Source: Glutamicibacter sp. JC586
GTDB taxonomy: Bacteria; Actinomycetota; Actinomycetes; Actinomycetales; Micrococcaceae
Length of the DNA stretch: 64,000 bases
Direction of reading: 5' to 3'
Assembly (NCBI RefSeq): GCF_009805585.1
Contig: NZ_VHIN01000005.1
Span: 186,001 to 250,000, forward strand
Shown here: positions 35,202 through 44,472 of the stretch, piece by piece
Layout: every line of letters begins with the position of its first letter
How positions within the stretch are numbered: position 1 is the first letter of the stretch
The notes under the pieces: model-generated
What the model saw: the letters and a program-made list of their open reading frames with translations, nothing else
Database searches by the model: none
What the model was told of the DNA's origin: nothing
Translations under genes and position numbers: made by a program

Positions 35202-36125
35202 CTAGCGCACACGAGGACGTGGCTGGCACACCGGGCAAGTATAGGAGGAACGGCCCATGAACGCGTCCCTGCGGATCACCGAGGCCACCCCGTTTTCGAC
35301 GCAGCGCAGGCAAAATTTGCCCTCACGACCGTAGGCGTTAAGCGATCTAGCAAAATAACCGCTGGCTCCGTTGACGTTTACATAGAGAGAGTCAAAGCTG
35401 GTACCGCCGGCTGCTAGAGCGCGAGTCATCACGTCGATCAGTGCCTCGTTCAGTCGCTGTACTTCTGGTCGCCTGATGGTTGCAGTCTTACGCAGACCGG
35501 ACAGCTTCGATTGCCATAAAGCTTCATCGGCATAGATATTTCCAACACCTGAGATCACGGCCTGGTCAAGGATCGCCCGCTTAAGTTCAGTGCTGCGTTT
35601 ACGCAGAGCAACATAGAGGTCTTCGGCACTGCGATAGGGATCCAAGACGTCGCGAGCAATGTGCGCGGCTGCCTGCGGGATCAGTGGTTCTTGGACTCCA
35701 ACGCCTCCGGGCAATCCGTCCTTGGTGGGAACCAACGAGGATAAGAACATTCCGCCAAAGATACGCTGATCGATAAAACGTAGTTCGTCGGGGTAATCCT
35801 TGGCTTGACTTAACGAAAGCCGTACTTTCAAGTGCTTCTCGTCAGGGGCCTCCGCCCCTTCAACAAGAAGCTGTCCGCTCATACCCAGATGTGCCATGAG
35901 AACTGTCTCAGATTCGAGGCCGGCCAATCCGAGCCACAAAAATTTCCCTCGGCGTCCCACCGAAGAAATGGTGCAACCGGTTAAGGATTCTTCAAAGTCA
36001 AGAACACCGTCAACGTGACGACGTACAGAACGTGGGTCCAACACCTGTACGGATTCAACCGTGCGGGTGCGAACCCACTTCTCTATTCCTCGGCGGACTA
36101 CTTCAACTTCTGGGAGTTCAGGCAC
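35202..36125 (-). CDS. mutM: Formamidopyrimidine-DNA glycosylase (Fpg/MutM)
   Basis: A 307-residue base-excision repair enzyme that removes 8-oxoguanine and opens the DNA strand. The mature N-terminus PELPEVEVV carries the catalytic proline and Glu. The H2TH region (SGVGNIYADEALW) is intact, and the C-terminal zinc finger CLRC...CPVC with the damage-contacting Arg is complete. It starts with GTG 9 bases after the rnc stop codon and is the last gene of the DUF177-rpmF-rnc-mutM operon. Confidence 0.96.
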   Translation of the reverse strand: MPELPEVEVVRRGIEKWVRTRTVESVQVLDPRSVRRHVDGVLDFEESLTGCTISSVGRRGKFLWLGLAGLESETVLMAHLGMSGQLLVEGAEAPDEKHLKVRLSLSQAKDYPDELRFIDQRIFGGMFLSSLVPTKDGLPGGVGVQEPLIPQAAAHIARDVLDPYRSAEDLYVALRKRSTELKRAILDQAVISGVGNIYADEALWQSKLSGLRKTATIRRPEVQRLNEALIDVMTRALAAGGTSFDSLYVNVNGASGYFARSLNAYGREGKFCLRCVENGVASVIRRDAFMGRSSYTCPVCQPRPRVR

Positions 36126-36134
36126 GGGCCGTGC

Positions 36135-36833
36135 TTAACGCTGAGGAATCTGCTGACCAGGGTTTAGCTGCAGCCATGTTTGGCGGGCGGCTTCCTGTTC
36201 AGCTTCTTTTTTGGACGGGCCTTGACCTTGGCCATAGCCCTTGTCGGCAATACGCAGAACCGCCAGGTAGGTACGGGCGTGGTCTGGACCTGAGCCTTCA
36301 ACGTCGTAGCGCAGCTCCCCCATTTTTTGCGATGCTACTACTTCTTGGATCACTGTCTTCCAGTCAGTGGTCGCACCGACCAACCGGGGGTCTTCAAGCA
36401 ATGGTGTGACAAAGCGCAGAACAAAGGCACGCGCAGCGTCCATACCTTGAATCAGGTATGTAGCGCCTAGGACCGCTTCCATGGTGTCGGCCAAGATGGA
36501 GGACTTGTCAGCTCCGTTGGACTGAGCTTCGCCTCGTCCCAAGAGCAAGTGCTCCCCTACTTCCAAGTCGCGAGCGATAATGGCCAAGGCTCGGGTGCTG
36601 ACAATTGCGGCTCGACGTTTGGCGAGATCTCCCTCAGCTAGATCTGGGAACTTTGCGTAGAGGTATTCAGCTACGCAAAAACCAAGGATCGAGTCGCCAA
36701 GAAATTCAAGACGTTCGTTGGTTGGAATGCCACCGTTTTCGTAAGAATACGAGCGATGGGTAAATGCAAGACGAAACGTCTCGGAATCAATATTGATTCC
36801 GAGACGCTTCATTAGTTCTTCTTGTGAAGACAT
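36135..36833 (-). CDS. rnc: Ribonuclease III
   Basis: A 232-residue double-strand-specific endonuclease for rRNA and mRNA processing. The catalytic domain has the signature NERLEFLGDS and the second acidic site ADTMEAVLGA. A double-stranded RNA binding domain fills residues about 155-225. The ATG lies three bases after the rpmF stop. A second in-frame ATG at 36812 has a slightly better ribosome site, but the longer form matches the family N-terminus. Confidence 0.96.
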   Translation of the reverse strand: MSSQEELMKRLGINIDSETFRLAFTHRSYSYENGGIPTNERLEFLGDSILGFCVAEYLYAKFPDLAEGDLAKRRAAIVSTRALAIIARDLEVGEHLLLGRGEAQSNGADKSSILADTMEAVLGATYLIQGMDAARAFVLRFVTPLLEDPRLVGATTDWKTVIQEVVASQKMGELRYDVEGSGPDHARTYLAVLRIADKGYGQGQGPSKKEAEQEAARQTWLQLNPGQQIPQR

Positions 36834-36836
36834 GTC

Positions 36837-37040
36837 TTAGACGTCAGCGACCTTGCGACCCTTGTACTCAAGGAACAGTTCGGTACCAGCCGAGTCAGTG
36901 ACAACCTTTGCCTGGTGAGGCAGGCTGTAGGTTACGCGACCGTTTTCAACGGTCTTCACCAAGCTCGGTGCGGTAGCCTTCCACTGAGAACGGCGGGCAC
37001 GAGTATTCGCACGGGACATCTTCCGCTTTGGAACAGCCAC
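36837..37040 (-). CDS. rpmF: Ribosomal protein L32
   Basis: A 67-residue basic protein beginning [19 protein letters not shown], the L32 signature. The CxxC pairs of zinc-binding L32 are missing, so this is a zinc-free form. It lies 30 bases after the DUF177 gene and 3 bases before rnc, the usual actinobacterial order. Confidence 0.97.
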   Translation of the reverse strand: MAVPKRKMSRANTRARRSQWKATAPSLVKTVENGRVTYSLPHQAKVVTDSAGTELFLEYKGRKVADV

Positions 37041-37070
37041 GACTACTTCTCTTCTCTCTAGTCTAACGTT

Positions 37071-37664
37071 TTAGTTTTTGTCACTATCTTCAGTGACTGT
37101 GTCGGACAGCTGCGCTAGCGCTGCCCAACGTGGGTCAAGTACTTCATGGTGATGCTCAGGTTCATCGTTGAGGTTGATTCCGCATTCATTGCAGAGCCCC
37201 AAGCAATCTTCCCGGCAAACCGGCTGGAACGGCAGGGCGGTAACCACTGCGCTCCGCAATACCGGATCGATGTCAATCAAGTCACCGACTACCCAATACT
37301 GATCCACATCATCATCGTCTTCGAATTCTTCGCTCTCTTCATAGTAGAAGAGCTCTTGAATATCAGCCTCGTAGTCGTACTCGATAGGATCTAGGCATCG
37401 TCCACATTCCCCAGCAATTTGCGCTGTAGCGGTACCCGATACCAAAATTCCTTCATGCACGGCTTCAAGGCGAAGATCTAAGTCAAGCTCAGATCCTCCA
37501 CGAATGCCGATGAGTGCGTTTCCCACATCTGCGGGTGCCGGAACCTGCACGTTGAGAGTCTCCATAGAGCCCGGCGAACGGCCGAGATCCCTGGTTGAAA
37601 AAACCAGTGGCGAGTTGCGATCGAGTGCGTCATGTGACGATCGATCAGAACGCTTTTCGCTAAT
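37071..37664 (-). CDS. DUF177 (YceD-like) protein, probable ATT start
   Basis: A cysteine-containing protein of about 197 residues, part of the family linked to 23S rRNA or ribosome maturation. It has GRCLDPIEY, an acidic region and CREDCLGLCNECG with paired cysteines. The first ATG (37565) would give 164 residues but drop the conserved N-terminal TRDLGRSPGS, which is encoded in frame upstream. No in-frame ATG, GTG or TTG lies there. An ATT at 37664 has a perfect AGGAG 5 bases upstream and would give MSEKRSD... as the N-terminus. I therefore favour an ATT start, with CTG at about 37607 as the alternative. Confidence 0.8.
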   Translation of the reverse strand: MSEKRSDRSSHDALDRNSPLVFSTRDLGRSPGSMETLNVQVPAPADVGNALIGIRGGSELDLDLRLEAVHEGILVSGTATAQIAGECGRCLDPIEYDYEADIQELFYYEESEEFEDDDDVDQYWVVGDLIDIDPVLRSAVVTALPFQPVCREDCLGLCNECGINLNDEPEHHHEVLDPRWAALAQLSDTVTEDSDKN

Positions 37665-37997
37665 GATGACTCCTACTAAACATAGTCCGACATTTCATCT
37701 TAGCTTGCCGCGACCCAAGTTCCCAAACTGAAACCAGCCAAAGAACCTAGATGTTGGTGTTGCACTCACCACAGCATATCGCAGCAACAAGTTTAAGTCA
37801 GAGAACCGCAACACCATCGCTTAACGCTCAACTATCGAAATTTACTAACTGAGGAACGCGCTACCTGAGGGAATTTAGGTCATAAGCTCCGAATTCGCTA
37901 GGTACATAGAGATTTCAAGGCATGTCGACAGCCCCTAACTACTTCTCCACCTTATGCTTGTGAGAAACAGGGCATTACTAGTGGTAAAGGATTAGAG
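37665..37997. other. Divergent promoter region between the DUF177 operon and a TagF-type gene
   Basis: About 330 bases that must hold two divergent promoters. No gene, repeat or RNA is recognised. The boundary between housekeeping and wall-polymer genes lies here. Confidence 0.45.
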
Positions 37998-39233
37998 ATG
38001 AAGGTGTTTCATACCTTGAATAAGGTGACAAGCCATGCCTCCCGGTTCCTTGCCACTAGGCGTCAAAGAAACTTCATTGATCATCACGCAACCGAACTTT
38101 TTCACGCTCCCACCGGGGAGGACCGATACAAGGTTGCCGTGTACTTCGCCGACGAGATGATCAACGCTTATCAGATTCGTCAGTGGTACGAACCAATGAA
38201 ACGTCTGGCTGAATTCTTGCCCATAGTTGTCATTGTTCGACGCCCCGATACCGCACTAGCTTTACGTGAAGAATGCCCACTGCCGGTTCACTACGCGCCA
38301 TCTATCGAAGATGTCGAACGACTCGTTGATTCGCAGGACCTGCGGTTGGTGTTCTACGTTAACCAAAATGTCAGTAACTTCCAGATGATGCGCTTTAACG
38401 AACCTGATCATGTGTTCATCTGCCATGGCGAAAGCGAAAAGGCTTACATGTGGTCCAACCAGCTCAAGGCATATGACTATGTCTTTACTGCCGGAAGGGC
38501 TGCCCAGGACCGCTTGGCCTTGCATCTACGTAATTTCGAAACCCAAAAACGCACGCGTCTAATTGGGCGCCCTCAGATTGATGTCACATACCCGGCTCCA
38601 ACGACGCTGAACCCTGAACTGCCAACTGTGCTGTACGCCCCAACATGGGAGGGCGACCGCCCTTCGATGAAGTATGGATCAGTTGTTTCTCACGGTGAGA
38701 AATTGGTCGAGGCATTGATCAATGACGGCGGGTTCAACATCATCTTCCGTCCGCACCCACGCTCAGGTATGAGTTCTGATGCCTACGGCAAAGCAGTGGA
38801 CAGAATTCGCAAGAAGCTCGAAACCGCCAACGTAGCCTCGGGCGCGCAATTGATCTTCGATGACTCCTCGCAGTGGGGGTGGCAATGGTCTGCCTCGGAC
38901 GCATGCATTACAGATATTTCGGCCGCTGCCTACGATTTCTTGGCAACGGGAAAGCCGATGTTCGTGACCAAACCTGTGGCTCGTGAAGCCATGGTGACTG
39001 ACTCACCGGCTTTGTCCAAACTCCCAGCGCTGAGTTGCGAAGTTGCCGCTAATCTTCCTTCGTTAGTTCGTGGAGCCCTAGCGGAAGAGAATGCGGACTT
39101 CAACGAAATCGTGGAGTACTACTTTGGCGATGTCACGCACGGCGAAAGCATGCATCGGTTCCTTACCGAATCGCTCAAGCTTGTTGTTGGCGAGATCCAG
39201 TCGGAGAAACTTCCGCTGCGCAGGGCCGCTTAG
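37998..39233 (+). CDS. CDP-glycerol glycerophosphotransferase-like protein, tandem copy 1
   Basis: A 411-residue protein related to the TagB/TagF transferases that move glycerol-phosphate from CDP-glycerol to a growing polymer. The two catalytic histidines are likely His143 in ICHGESEK and His253 in FRPHPRSG, and CITDISAA at 303-310 takes the place of the usual TDYSS. YAPTWEGD at 213-220 is also typical. No membrane helix is present. The ATG follows AAAGGA. The next gene is a close paralogue on the same strand. Compared with TagF proper, the nucleotide-site motif differs, so another CDP-alcohol or a regulatory role is possible. Confidence 0.75.
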   Translation: MKVFHTLNKVTSHASRFLATRRQRNFIDHHATELFHAPTGEDRYKVAVYFADEMINAYQIRQWYEPMKRLAEFLPIVVIVRRPDTALALREECPLPVHYAPSIEDVERLVDSQDLRLVFYVNQNVSNFQMMRFNEPDHVFICHGESEKAYMWSNQLKAYDYVFTAGRAAQDRLALHLRNFETQKRTRLIGRPQIDVTYPAPTTLNPELPTVLYAPTWEGDRPSMKYGSVVSHGEKLVEALINDGGFNIIFRPHPRSGMSSDAYGKAVDRIRKKLETANVASGAQLIFDDSSQWGWQWSASDACITDISAAAYDFLATGKPMFVTKPVAREAMVTDSPALSKLPALSCEVAANLPSLVRGALAEENADFNEIVEYYFGDVTHGESMHRFLTESLKLVVGEIQSEKLPLRRAA

Positions 39234-39371
39234 AACTAAATTCAGTGGGAAGGTACGGATGCCTGAGTCATTTACGCTTCACACACAACGACTCTGAACA
39301 AGGATCCCGAAATAACTGATCTGGGGAATTATGCTTGATTATGCGTCTAATTAAGTGGTGAGGGATCATAA

Positions 39372-40586
39372 ATGAACATAGTAAGCACCATCGGTAAAGT
39401 CTATGACAAGATGCAAACGAGCATCGCAACAAGACGGAACCTCAAGTTCATTCAGACCCATGCTTCAGAACTACGCCATTTACCTGTCGGGGCTGGACGG
39501 TACAAGGTCGCCTTGCACTTCCCCGATGAAATGATCAATGCCTATCAAGTCCGGCAATGGTACGAACCGTTGATGGCCTTGGCTGAGTTTGTTCCAGTCG
39601 TCATTATCGTGCGCAGCCCTGAGACAGCATTACATCTGCGTAAGGAGTGCCGTCTGCCGGTTCACTATGCAGACTCAATCAAAGACGTTGAGCGGCTGAT
39701 GAAATCGCAGGATCTTCGTGTGGTGCTCTACCCCAACCAGAACATTCGCAATTTCCAAGTCTTGCGTTTTAATGAACCTAACCACGTTTTCGTTTGCCAC
39801 GGCGAAAGCGAAAAGGCGTATATGTGGTCCAACCAGCTCAAGGCCTACGATTACGTATTTTCTGCCGGTCAAGCAGCCAAAGACCGCTTGGAAAAACACC
39901 TTCGAAATTTCGATGCGTCATCGCGTTGCCGCCTAATCGGCCGGCCACAGATTGACGTAGACTATCCAGCGCCAGTACAGATCACCAACGAACTGCCAAC
40001 CATCCTCTACGCACCAACGTGGGAAGGCGACCGGCCTTCCATGAGATACGGTTCTGTGCAGTCCCACGGTGAAAAACTCATCGACGCGCTGATCAATGAT
40101 GGCGGTTTTAACATCATCTTTAGGCCTCATCCACGTTCGGGACAAAACAGCACGACGTACAAGCAGACGTTGGAACGAATTGCGAGCAGCCTGCAAGCAC
40201 ACAACGAATCTTCTAAGGCTCAATACATAGTTGACGATTCGCTGCATTGGGGATGGCAGTGGTCCGTAGCGGATCTCTGCATTACAGATATCTCTGCGGT
40301 CGCTTACGATTACCTCGCCACGGGAAAACCCATGTTCGTCACGAAACCGGTATCCGCTGAGGCCACCGTGGACGACTCGGCAGCGCTGACGCATCTGCCC
40401 GAACTGCGCGCTTCAGACGTGCAACAGATTGGCCAGATGGCCCGTAAGGCTCTGAGCCAGGAAAACCTCAAGCAACAAGAATTGGTCAACCATTACTTCG
40501 GTGATGTTTCCCCAGGTGCGAGCATGAACCGATTCATCAACCAAACACTCGCCCTAGTGAATGAGTCTAGCCCCACGCAAGGCTAG
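39372..40586 (+). CDS. CDP-glycerol glycerophosphotransferase-like protein, tandem copy 2
   Basis: A 404-residue paralogue of the preceding gene with the same motifs in the same order (VCHGESEK, YAPTWEGD, FRPHPRSG, CITDISAV). Long blocks such as HGESEKAYMWSNQLKAYDYV are identical between the two. It starts 138 bases after copy 1, with GAGGGA before the ATG, and ends before a strong bidirectional terminator. The pair arose by tandem duplication. Confidence 0.75.
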   Translation: MNIVSTIGKVYDKMQTSIATRRNLKFIQTHASELRHLPVGAGRYKVALHFPDEMINAYQVRQWYEPLMALAEFVPVVIIVRSPETALHLRKECRLPVHYADSIKDVERLMKSQDLRVVLYPNQNIRNFQVLRFNEPNHVFVCHGESEKAYMWSNQLKAYDYVFSAGQAAKDRLEKHLRNFDASSRCRLIGRPQIDVDYPAPVQITNELPTILYAPTWEGDRPSMRYGSVQSHGEKLIDALINDGGFNIIFRPHPRSGQNSTTYKQTLERIASSLQAHNESSKAQYIVDDSLHWGWQWSVADLCITDISAVAYDYLATGKPMFVTKPVSAEATVDDSAALTHLPELRASDVQQIGQMARKALSQENLKQQELVNHYFGDVSPGASMNRFINQTLALVNESSPTQG

Positions 40587-40601
40587 TCCAATTTCTTACA
40601 G

Positions 40602-40642
40602 GCCAATGGCGTCAGTCCCCTAAAGGAACTGACGCCATTGGC
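40602..40642. terminator. Bidirectional terminator between converging TagF-type genes
   Basis: GCCAATGGCGTCAGT / ACTGACGCCATTGGC, a perfect 15-bp stem with an 11-base loop, followed by ATTTG on the + strand. It separates the tandem pair from the double-domain gene. Confidence 0.85.
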
Positions 40643-40667
40643 ATTTGAAGAAATCCTTGCATCCCTC

Positions 40668-43600
40668 TTACTTGAAGAAGCGTTCGATGACGCGTCGTGC
40701 TGCATTGCCATCATCGTGCGGAGCGAACTTCCTGATGAATTCTTCTCGGTCCACTCCCGGCAGGTCATTCCCAGCCAAGGCAGCAGCTAGTACATCCCAA
40801 AGCTCGTGTTCTTCTTCTACGATTGGCCCGGGCAGCGCACTCTCATAGTCCAAGTAAAAACCACGAAGGTTGTCTCGGTAATTTTCTAGGTCGTATGCAT
40901 AGAAGATAATCGGGCGACGCAACAAAGAGTAGTCAAAGAAGACCGAGGAATAGTCGGTAATCAATACGTCCGAGGCTAGGTACAGTTCCTGAATATCAGG
41001 ATGACTTGAAACATCAATAATTCGATGCCGTAAGCTCTCGGGAATTGACACTGCATTTGATACCAAAACGTGCATACGCAGCATCAGGATCGTATCCTCG
41101 CCGAAACGCCGGTCGAATTCTTCCAAATCCATGGGCAGATCGAATCTGAACTTGCCACGGCTCGAAGAAGCGTCATCCCGGAACGTCGGAGCGTACAGGA
41201 CCGTCTTTATCCCAGCTGATATGGCCAGTTCATCGCGTACCCGTTGCTCAATCTGCTCGGCGTCCTCACCGGTCAAGATATCGTTTCTCGGATAACCGAG
41301 CTCTACAGCTTCACCGGAAAACGCGTAGGCAGAACGCATAACGTCGCTGGTGTAGCGCGAGGGAGAAATCAAGTGAGTCCACTGACGTGTCGCGCGAGTG
41401 ACACGTTCGAGGTACCCCTCATCACGGCCATGGACTTCTCGGACGTCCAATGCCATTTGCTTCAGCGGAGTCCCGTGCCACGTCTGCAAAAATACACCCT
41501 TCGTGCGGCGTTGCAGATAATGAGGGAAATTTTGGTTGTTGACCCAGTAATTGGCGCGCGCCAAGTGCCAGAAGTATTCCGGAGATAATCGTTTGACGGT
41601 TGTGGTCAAGGGGTCGGTGAAGCGGTGCTTTCCCGAGTAGACCCACACCTTACGACGGGTGTCTCCCTGTCGCACTAATTCTTCATAGATATAACGAGGC
41701 GAGTCACCGTACTGACGGCCCAGACCAGATTCAAAAATGATCAGGTCTTCATCCATCGGTGCAAGCTTGTATAGCTTAAAAGCCTTTTCCATGATCTCGA
41801 AGTACCGTTTGTGCCGACGGAACTTATTCTTCAATCTCACCGGTAGTTCAGCACGCCAGCCTGAGCTTGGTTTGCTGCGCAACTGCGCTGCTTCAATTTC
41901 TGCGGTGACTCTACGAGAGTTGTTTTGGTCCTGATGGGTCAGGAAGACATCAGCACGCTGACGGTACTGCTCCTCCATCACCTTGCCGCGGTCCAGCGTA
42001 TCTGAAAGATCAGCAAGCAACGTTTCGCTGTCAAAAGCAATGCGTCCTGGCAATTCTTCGTCCAAGTTCAAGTGCGAACCATTGCGGCCCAAGAAACGCG
42101 CACGATCAAACTGATAGTAGTGAACCGGTTTATGCAGGAAGCTGAAATCGAAATTCACCGATGAATAGTCGGTCACCATGACCGCAGCGGTTTTGATCAG
42201 TTCCTGGACATCAACCTCACCCTGAACGATCAGACGTGCTGGAGCACCGGCAAAGTGATCCCTGAACTGCATCATATTCGGATGAAGACAGAACACGACT
42301 TCCAAGTCATGTTTGTCTACGAGTCTCTTGAGCTCAACAGAGTTCAGTAGGTTTTTCCATTGCTCCAAGTATTCGGATTCTAGGAAAACTTCTTCGTTCT
42401 GCAACCAGTCACGCCAGGTTGGAATGATCAGTAACAGGTTCTCATTGGTTGCCGGCTCTGGGGCCAGTAGTGCATCAAAACGAGAAAGGCCAGTAACTTT
42501 GACTTCGTCTGGCGAATACAGAAAATCGTTGACGATGTACTGCTTCTCACGTTCCGAGGAAACCATGAACAAGTCCGTGGCGAAGCCTGGCGCATTCTTA
42601 CCGTAGTTCGGAACCATCCACTTAGTGCCCATGACACCATGCTGCAAGAATACGCGGGTCGCTCGGCACCGTGAAGAGAAACTGTGGTGCCGCGTCGGGT
42701 AAAGATAGTCGGCGTGGTGAGTACCGACAAAACGTTGGGCGCGAATCGCCAATTCAAAGTGCTCTTTACTTCCGTGGAATACAACGTGGTCCATGGATTC
42801 AAAGTTGCGCAAATCAGGAGCATTTTGATCGATGACATAGTAGGCATCGATATCTGGGCGTTCATTACGGAGGTACTTAAACAAATGCAGGGCGTTGTCT
42901 TGAGCTTTATAGGAGAGTTCACCAATGATCCAGATGGGCTTTGCATCCGACGGCTGGTCGATGGGGAAACTGCGCTGGTGTGCGTCCTTCAATACCGCAA
43001 AAGCCTCTTTGTCGAATACTTCGAGGATGAGCGAAGTAGATTTGGCTTTAAAGGTGAAGTATGGGGAGATCGCAAGCGTCTTCTCCCCGACGGTGATGGC
43101 ACCGGCCCGTGTGGTGCTTCGAACCGCGAAGGGAGTGCGAGTCACACGAAGGCGCGATGGCTCACCTCCTGCTTGAGAGGACACCAGCAGATAGAGATCG
43201 TAGTTGTCTCCACGATCCACCTCGCTCCAGTCGAACGATGCGAAGTCCAAGGAAGCCGACCAGTTGTAGATAGCGCGGCCGAACCTCTTTGAGGCCAGAT
43301 CCTCATCAAAGCTCAGCTTGACCGGGGTCCGAACGGCGAACTGCGATTTACGACCAACCAGTTGCAAAGTTACCGAAGAGAGGCGATCACTTTGTGTATC
43401 CAGCACGCCGCCCAAGGAGAGAGTACCGCCGTGGACCTGAGTGATATCGGTACGGATTCGGTGCCTAAAACGCAGCGGACGATTTATCGCCAAGGCGACC
43501 TCGGCCTTTTTGTTGATGTACAGGCCAACGCTGCGTTCTTGGGACTCGTAAAGCAGTTCCTGACTGACGCGCGTTGAAGGGAACCGCCCCAAAATCCGGT

Positions 43601-44342
43601 GAGCAATCACTGGACCGTCAAGGACCAACTCACCCGCGTTCAACTGTTCACGGACAATTTTACGGCGAAGCAACTCACCATCTTCAGTCAGCTGCAGCCA
43701 AGCAATGCCTAGCGGTAGAGCGTCAAAATCTACGGTAAATGACAGCGCAAGACGAACGGTTCCGGAGTACAAGTTATCTTCCAGAACAACATCGTTGTCT
43801 TCGGCTTCCTCGACTTCTGCATCGCCCAATTCCACGTCGTCGTCTTCAACGTCGGTGGGATCCAGATCTGCTTCTTCGGTAGTGGCGAGGCCGGCCAACG
43901 ATTCACGATAATCGTGCCATTGGTCCAACAACGGCGCTAGTGGAATCTCGGCATGGACTTGATGAAGCTCTCGCTCATTGACCTTAACCACTTTTGAGGA
44001 CAGTGGTGTTAGTGAATCGACGATATTGCGACCATGCAGAACCGATATAGCCTGCACATCATGTGCGACGCAGGTGTCTAGATGTAAAGCATCCCCGCGA
44101 ACAGTAATATCGAGTTCTTGATATCCCTTGTAGTAGCGATACTTCTTACGCCTTAAACGTTGGGCACGCACAGACTGCATCGCTGACTGAGCAATGTCTT
44201 GCATAGATCGAATTTCAACTGCCACGAAAAGTCCTTCAAGGTTTCGGCTGACCTTCCGTTCAAGTTTCCGGAAGACCAGCTTGTAGTCATGCAGGACCAA
44301 CATCAGTGGGGTCATCGTAACTGCTGTTACCCCGACCACCAC
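40668..44342 (-). CDS. Double-domain TagF-type CDP-glycerol phosphotransferase
   Basis: A 1224-residue protein with two complete TagF catalytic domains. The first has HG at 568-569 (FLQHGVMG), LHPNM at 686-690 and TDYSS at 724-728. The second has WHGTP at 955-959, LRMH at 1088-1091 and TDYSS at 1129-1133. Each pair of histidines is what TagF needs for catalysis. The first 460 residues are beta-rich with an acidic linker at about 153-190. Amphipathic segments could hold it at the membrane, as in TagF. One domain could prime and the other extend the poly(glycerol phosphate) chain. The start is uncertain: GTG at 44342, or ATG at 44315 or 44303. Confidence 0.85.
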   Translation of the reverse strand: MVVGVTAVTMTPLMLVLHDYKLVFRKLERKVSRNLEGLFVAVEIRSMQDIAQSAMQSVRAQRLRRKKYRYYKGYQELDITVRGDALHLDTCVAHDVQAISVLHGRNIVDSLTPLSSKVVKVNERELHQVHAEIPLAPLLDQWHDYRESLAGLATTEEADLDPTDVEDDDVELGDAEVEEAEDNDVVLEDNLYSGTVRLALSFTVDFDALPLGIAWLQLTEDGELLRRKIVREQLNAGELVLDGPVIAHRILGRFPSTRVSQELLYESQERSVGLYINKKAEVALAINRPLRFRHRIRTDITQVHGGTLSLGGVLDTQSDRLSSVTLQLVGRKSQFAVRTPVKLSFDEDLASKRFGRAIYNWSASLDFASFDWSEVDRGDNYDLYLLVSSQAGGEPSRLRVTRTPFAVRSTTRAGAITVGEKTLAISPYFTFKAKSTSLILEVFDKEAFAVLKDAHQRSFPIDQPSDAKPIWIIGELSYKAQDNALHLFKYLRNERPDIDAYYVIDQNAPDLRNFESMDHVVFHGSKEHFELAIRAQRFVGTHHADYLYPTRHHSFSSRCRATRVFLQHGVMGTKWMVPNYGKNAPGFATDLFMVSSEREKQYIVNDFLYSPDEVKVTGLSRFDALLAPEPATNENLLLIIPTWRDWLQNEEVFLESEYLEQWKNLLNSVELKRLVDKHDLEVVFCLHPNMMQFRDHFAGAPARLIVQGEVDVQELIKTAAVMVTDYSSVNFDFSFLHKPVHYYQFDRARFLGRNGSHLNLDEELPGRIAFDSETLLADLSDTLDRGKVMEEQYRQRADVFLTHQDQNNSRRVTAEIEAAQLRSKPSSGWRAELPVRLKNKFRRHKRYFEIMEKAFKLYKLAPMDEDLIIFESGLGRQYGDSPRYIYEELVRQGDTRRKVWVYSGKHRFTDPLTTTVKRLSPEYFWHLARANYWVNNQNFPHYLQRRTKGVFLQTWHGTPLKQMALDVREVHGRDEGYLERVTRATRQWTHLISPSRYTSDVMRSAYAFSGEAVELGYPRNDILTGEDAEQIEQRVRDELAISAGIKTVLYAPTFRDDASSSRGKFRFDLPMDLEEFDRRFGEDTILMLRMHVLVSNAVSIPESLRHRIIDVSSHPDIQELYLASDVLITDYSSVFFDYSLLRRPIIFYAYDLENYRDNLRGFYLDYESALPGPIVEEEHELWDVLAAALAGNDLPGVDREEFIRKFAPHDDGNAARRVIERFFK

Positions 44343-44472
44343 TATGTGACCCAGTGACCAAGACTACCTTTCGTGGGCAGTGAAATCAGACAAAACCGCC
44401 ACGACATCTCAGCAAAAAATAATCAGTACTCAGCTGGCGTTTGGTTTCAAGGATCGAAAAGTGCGCTCCGTT

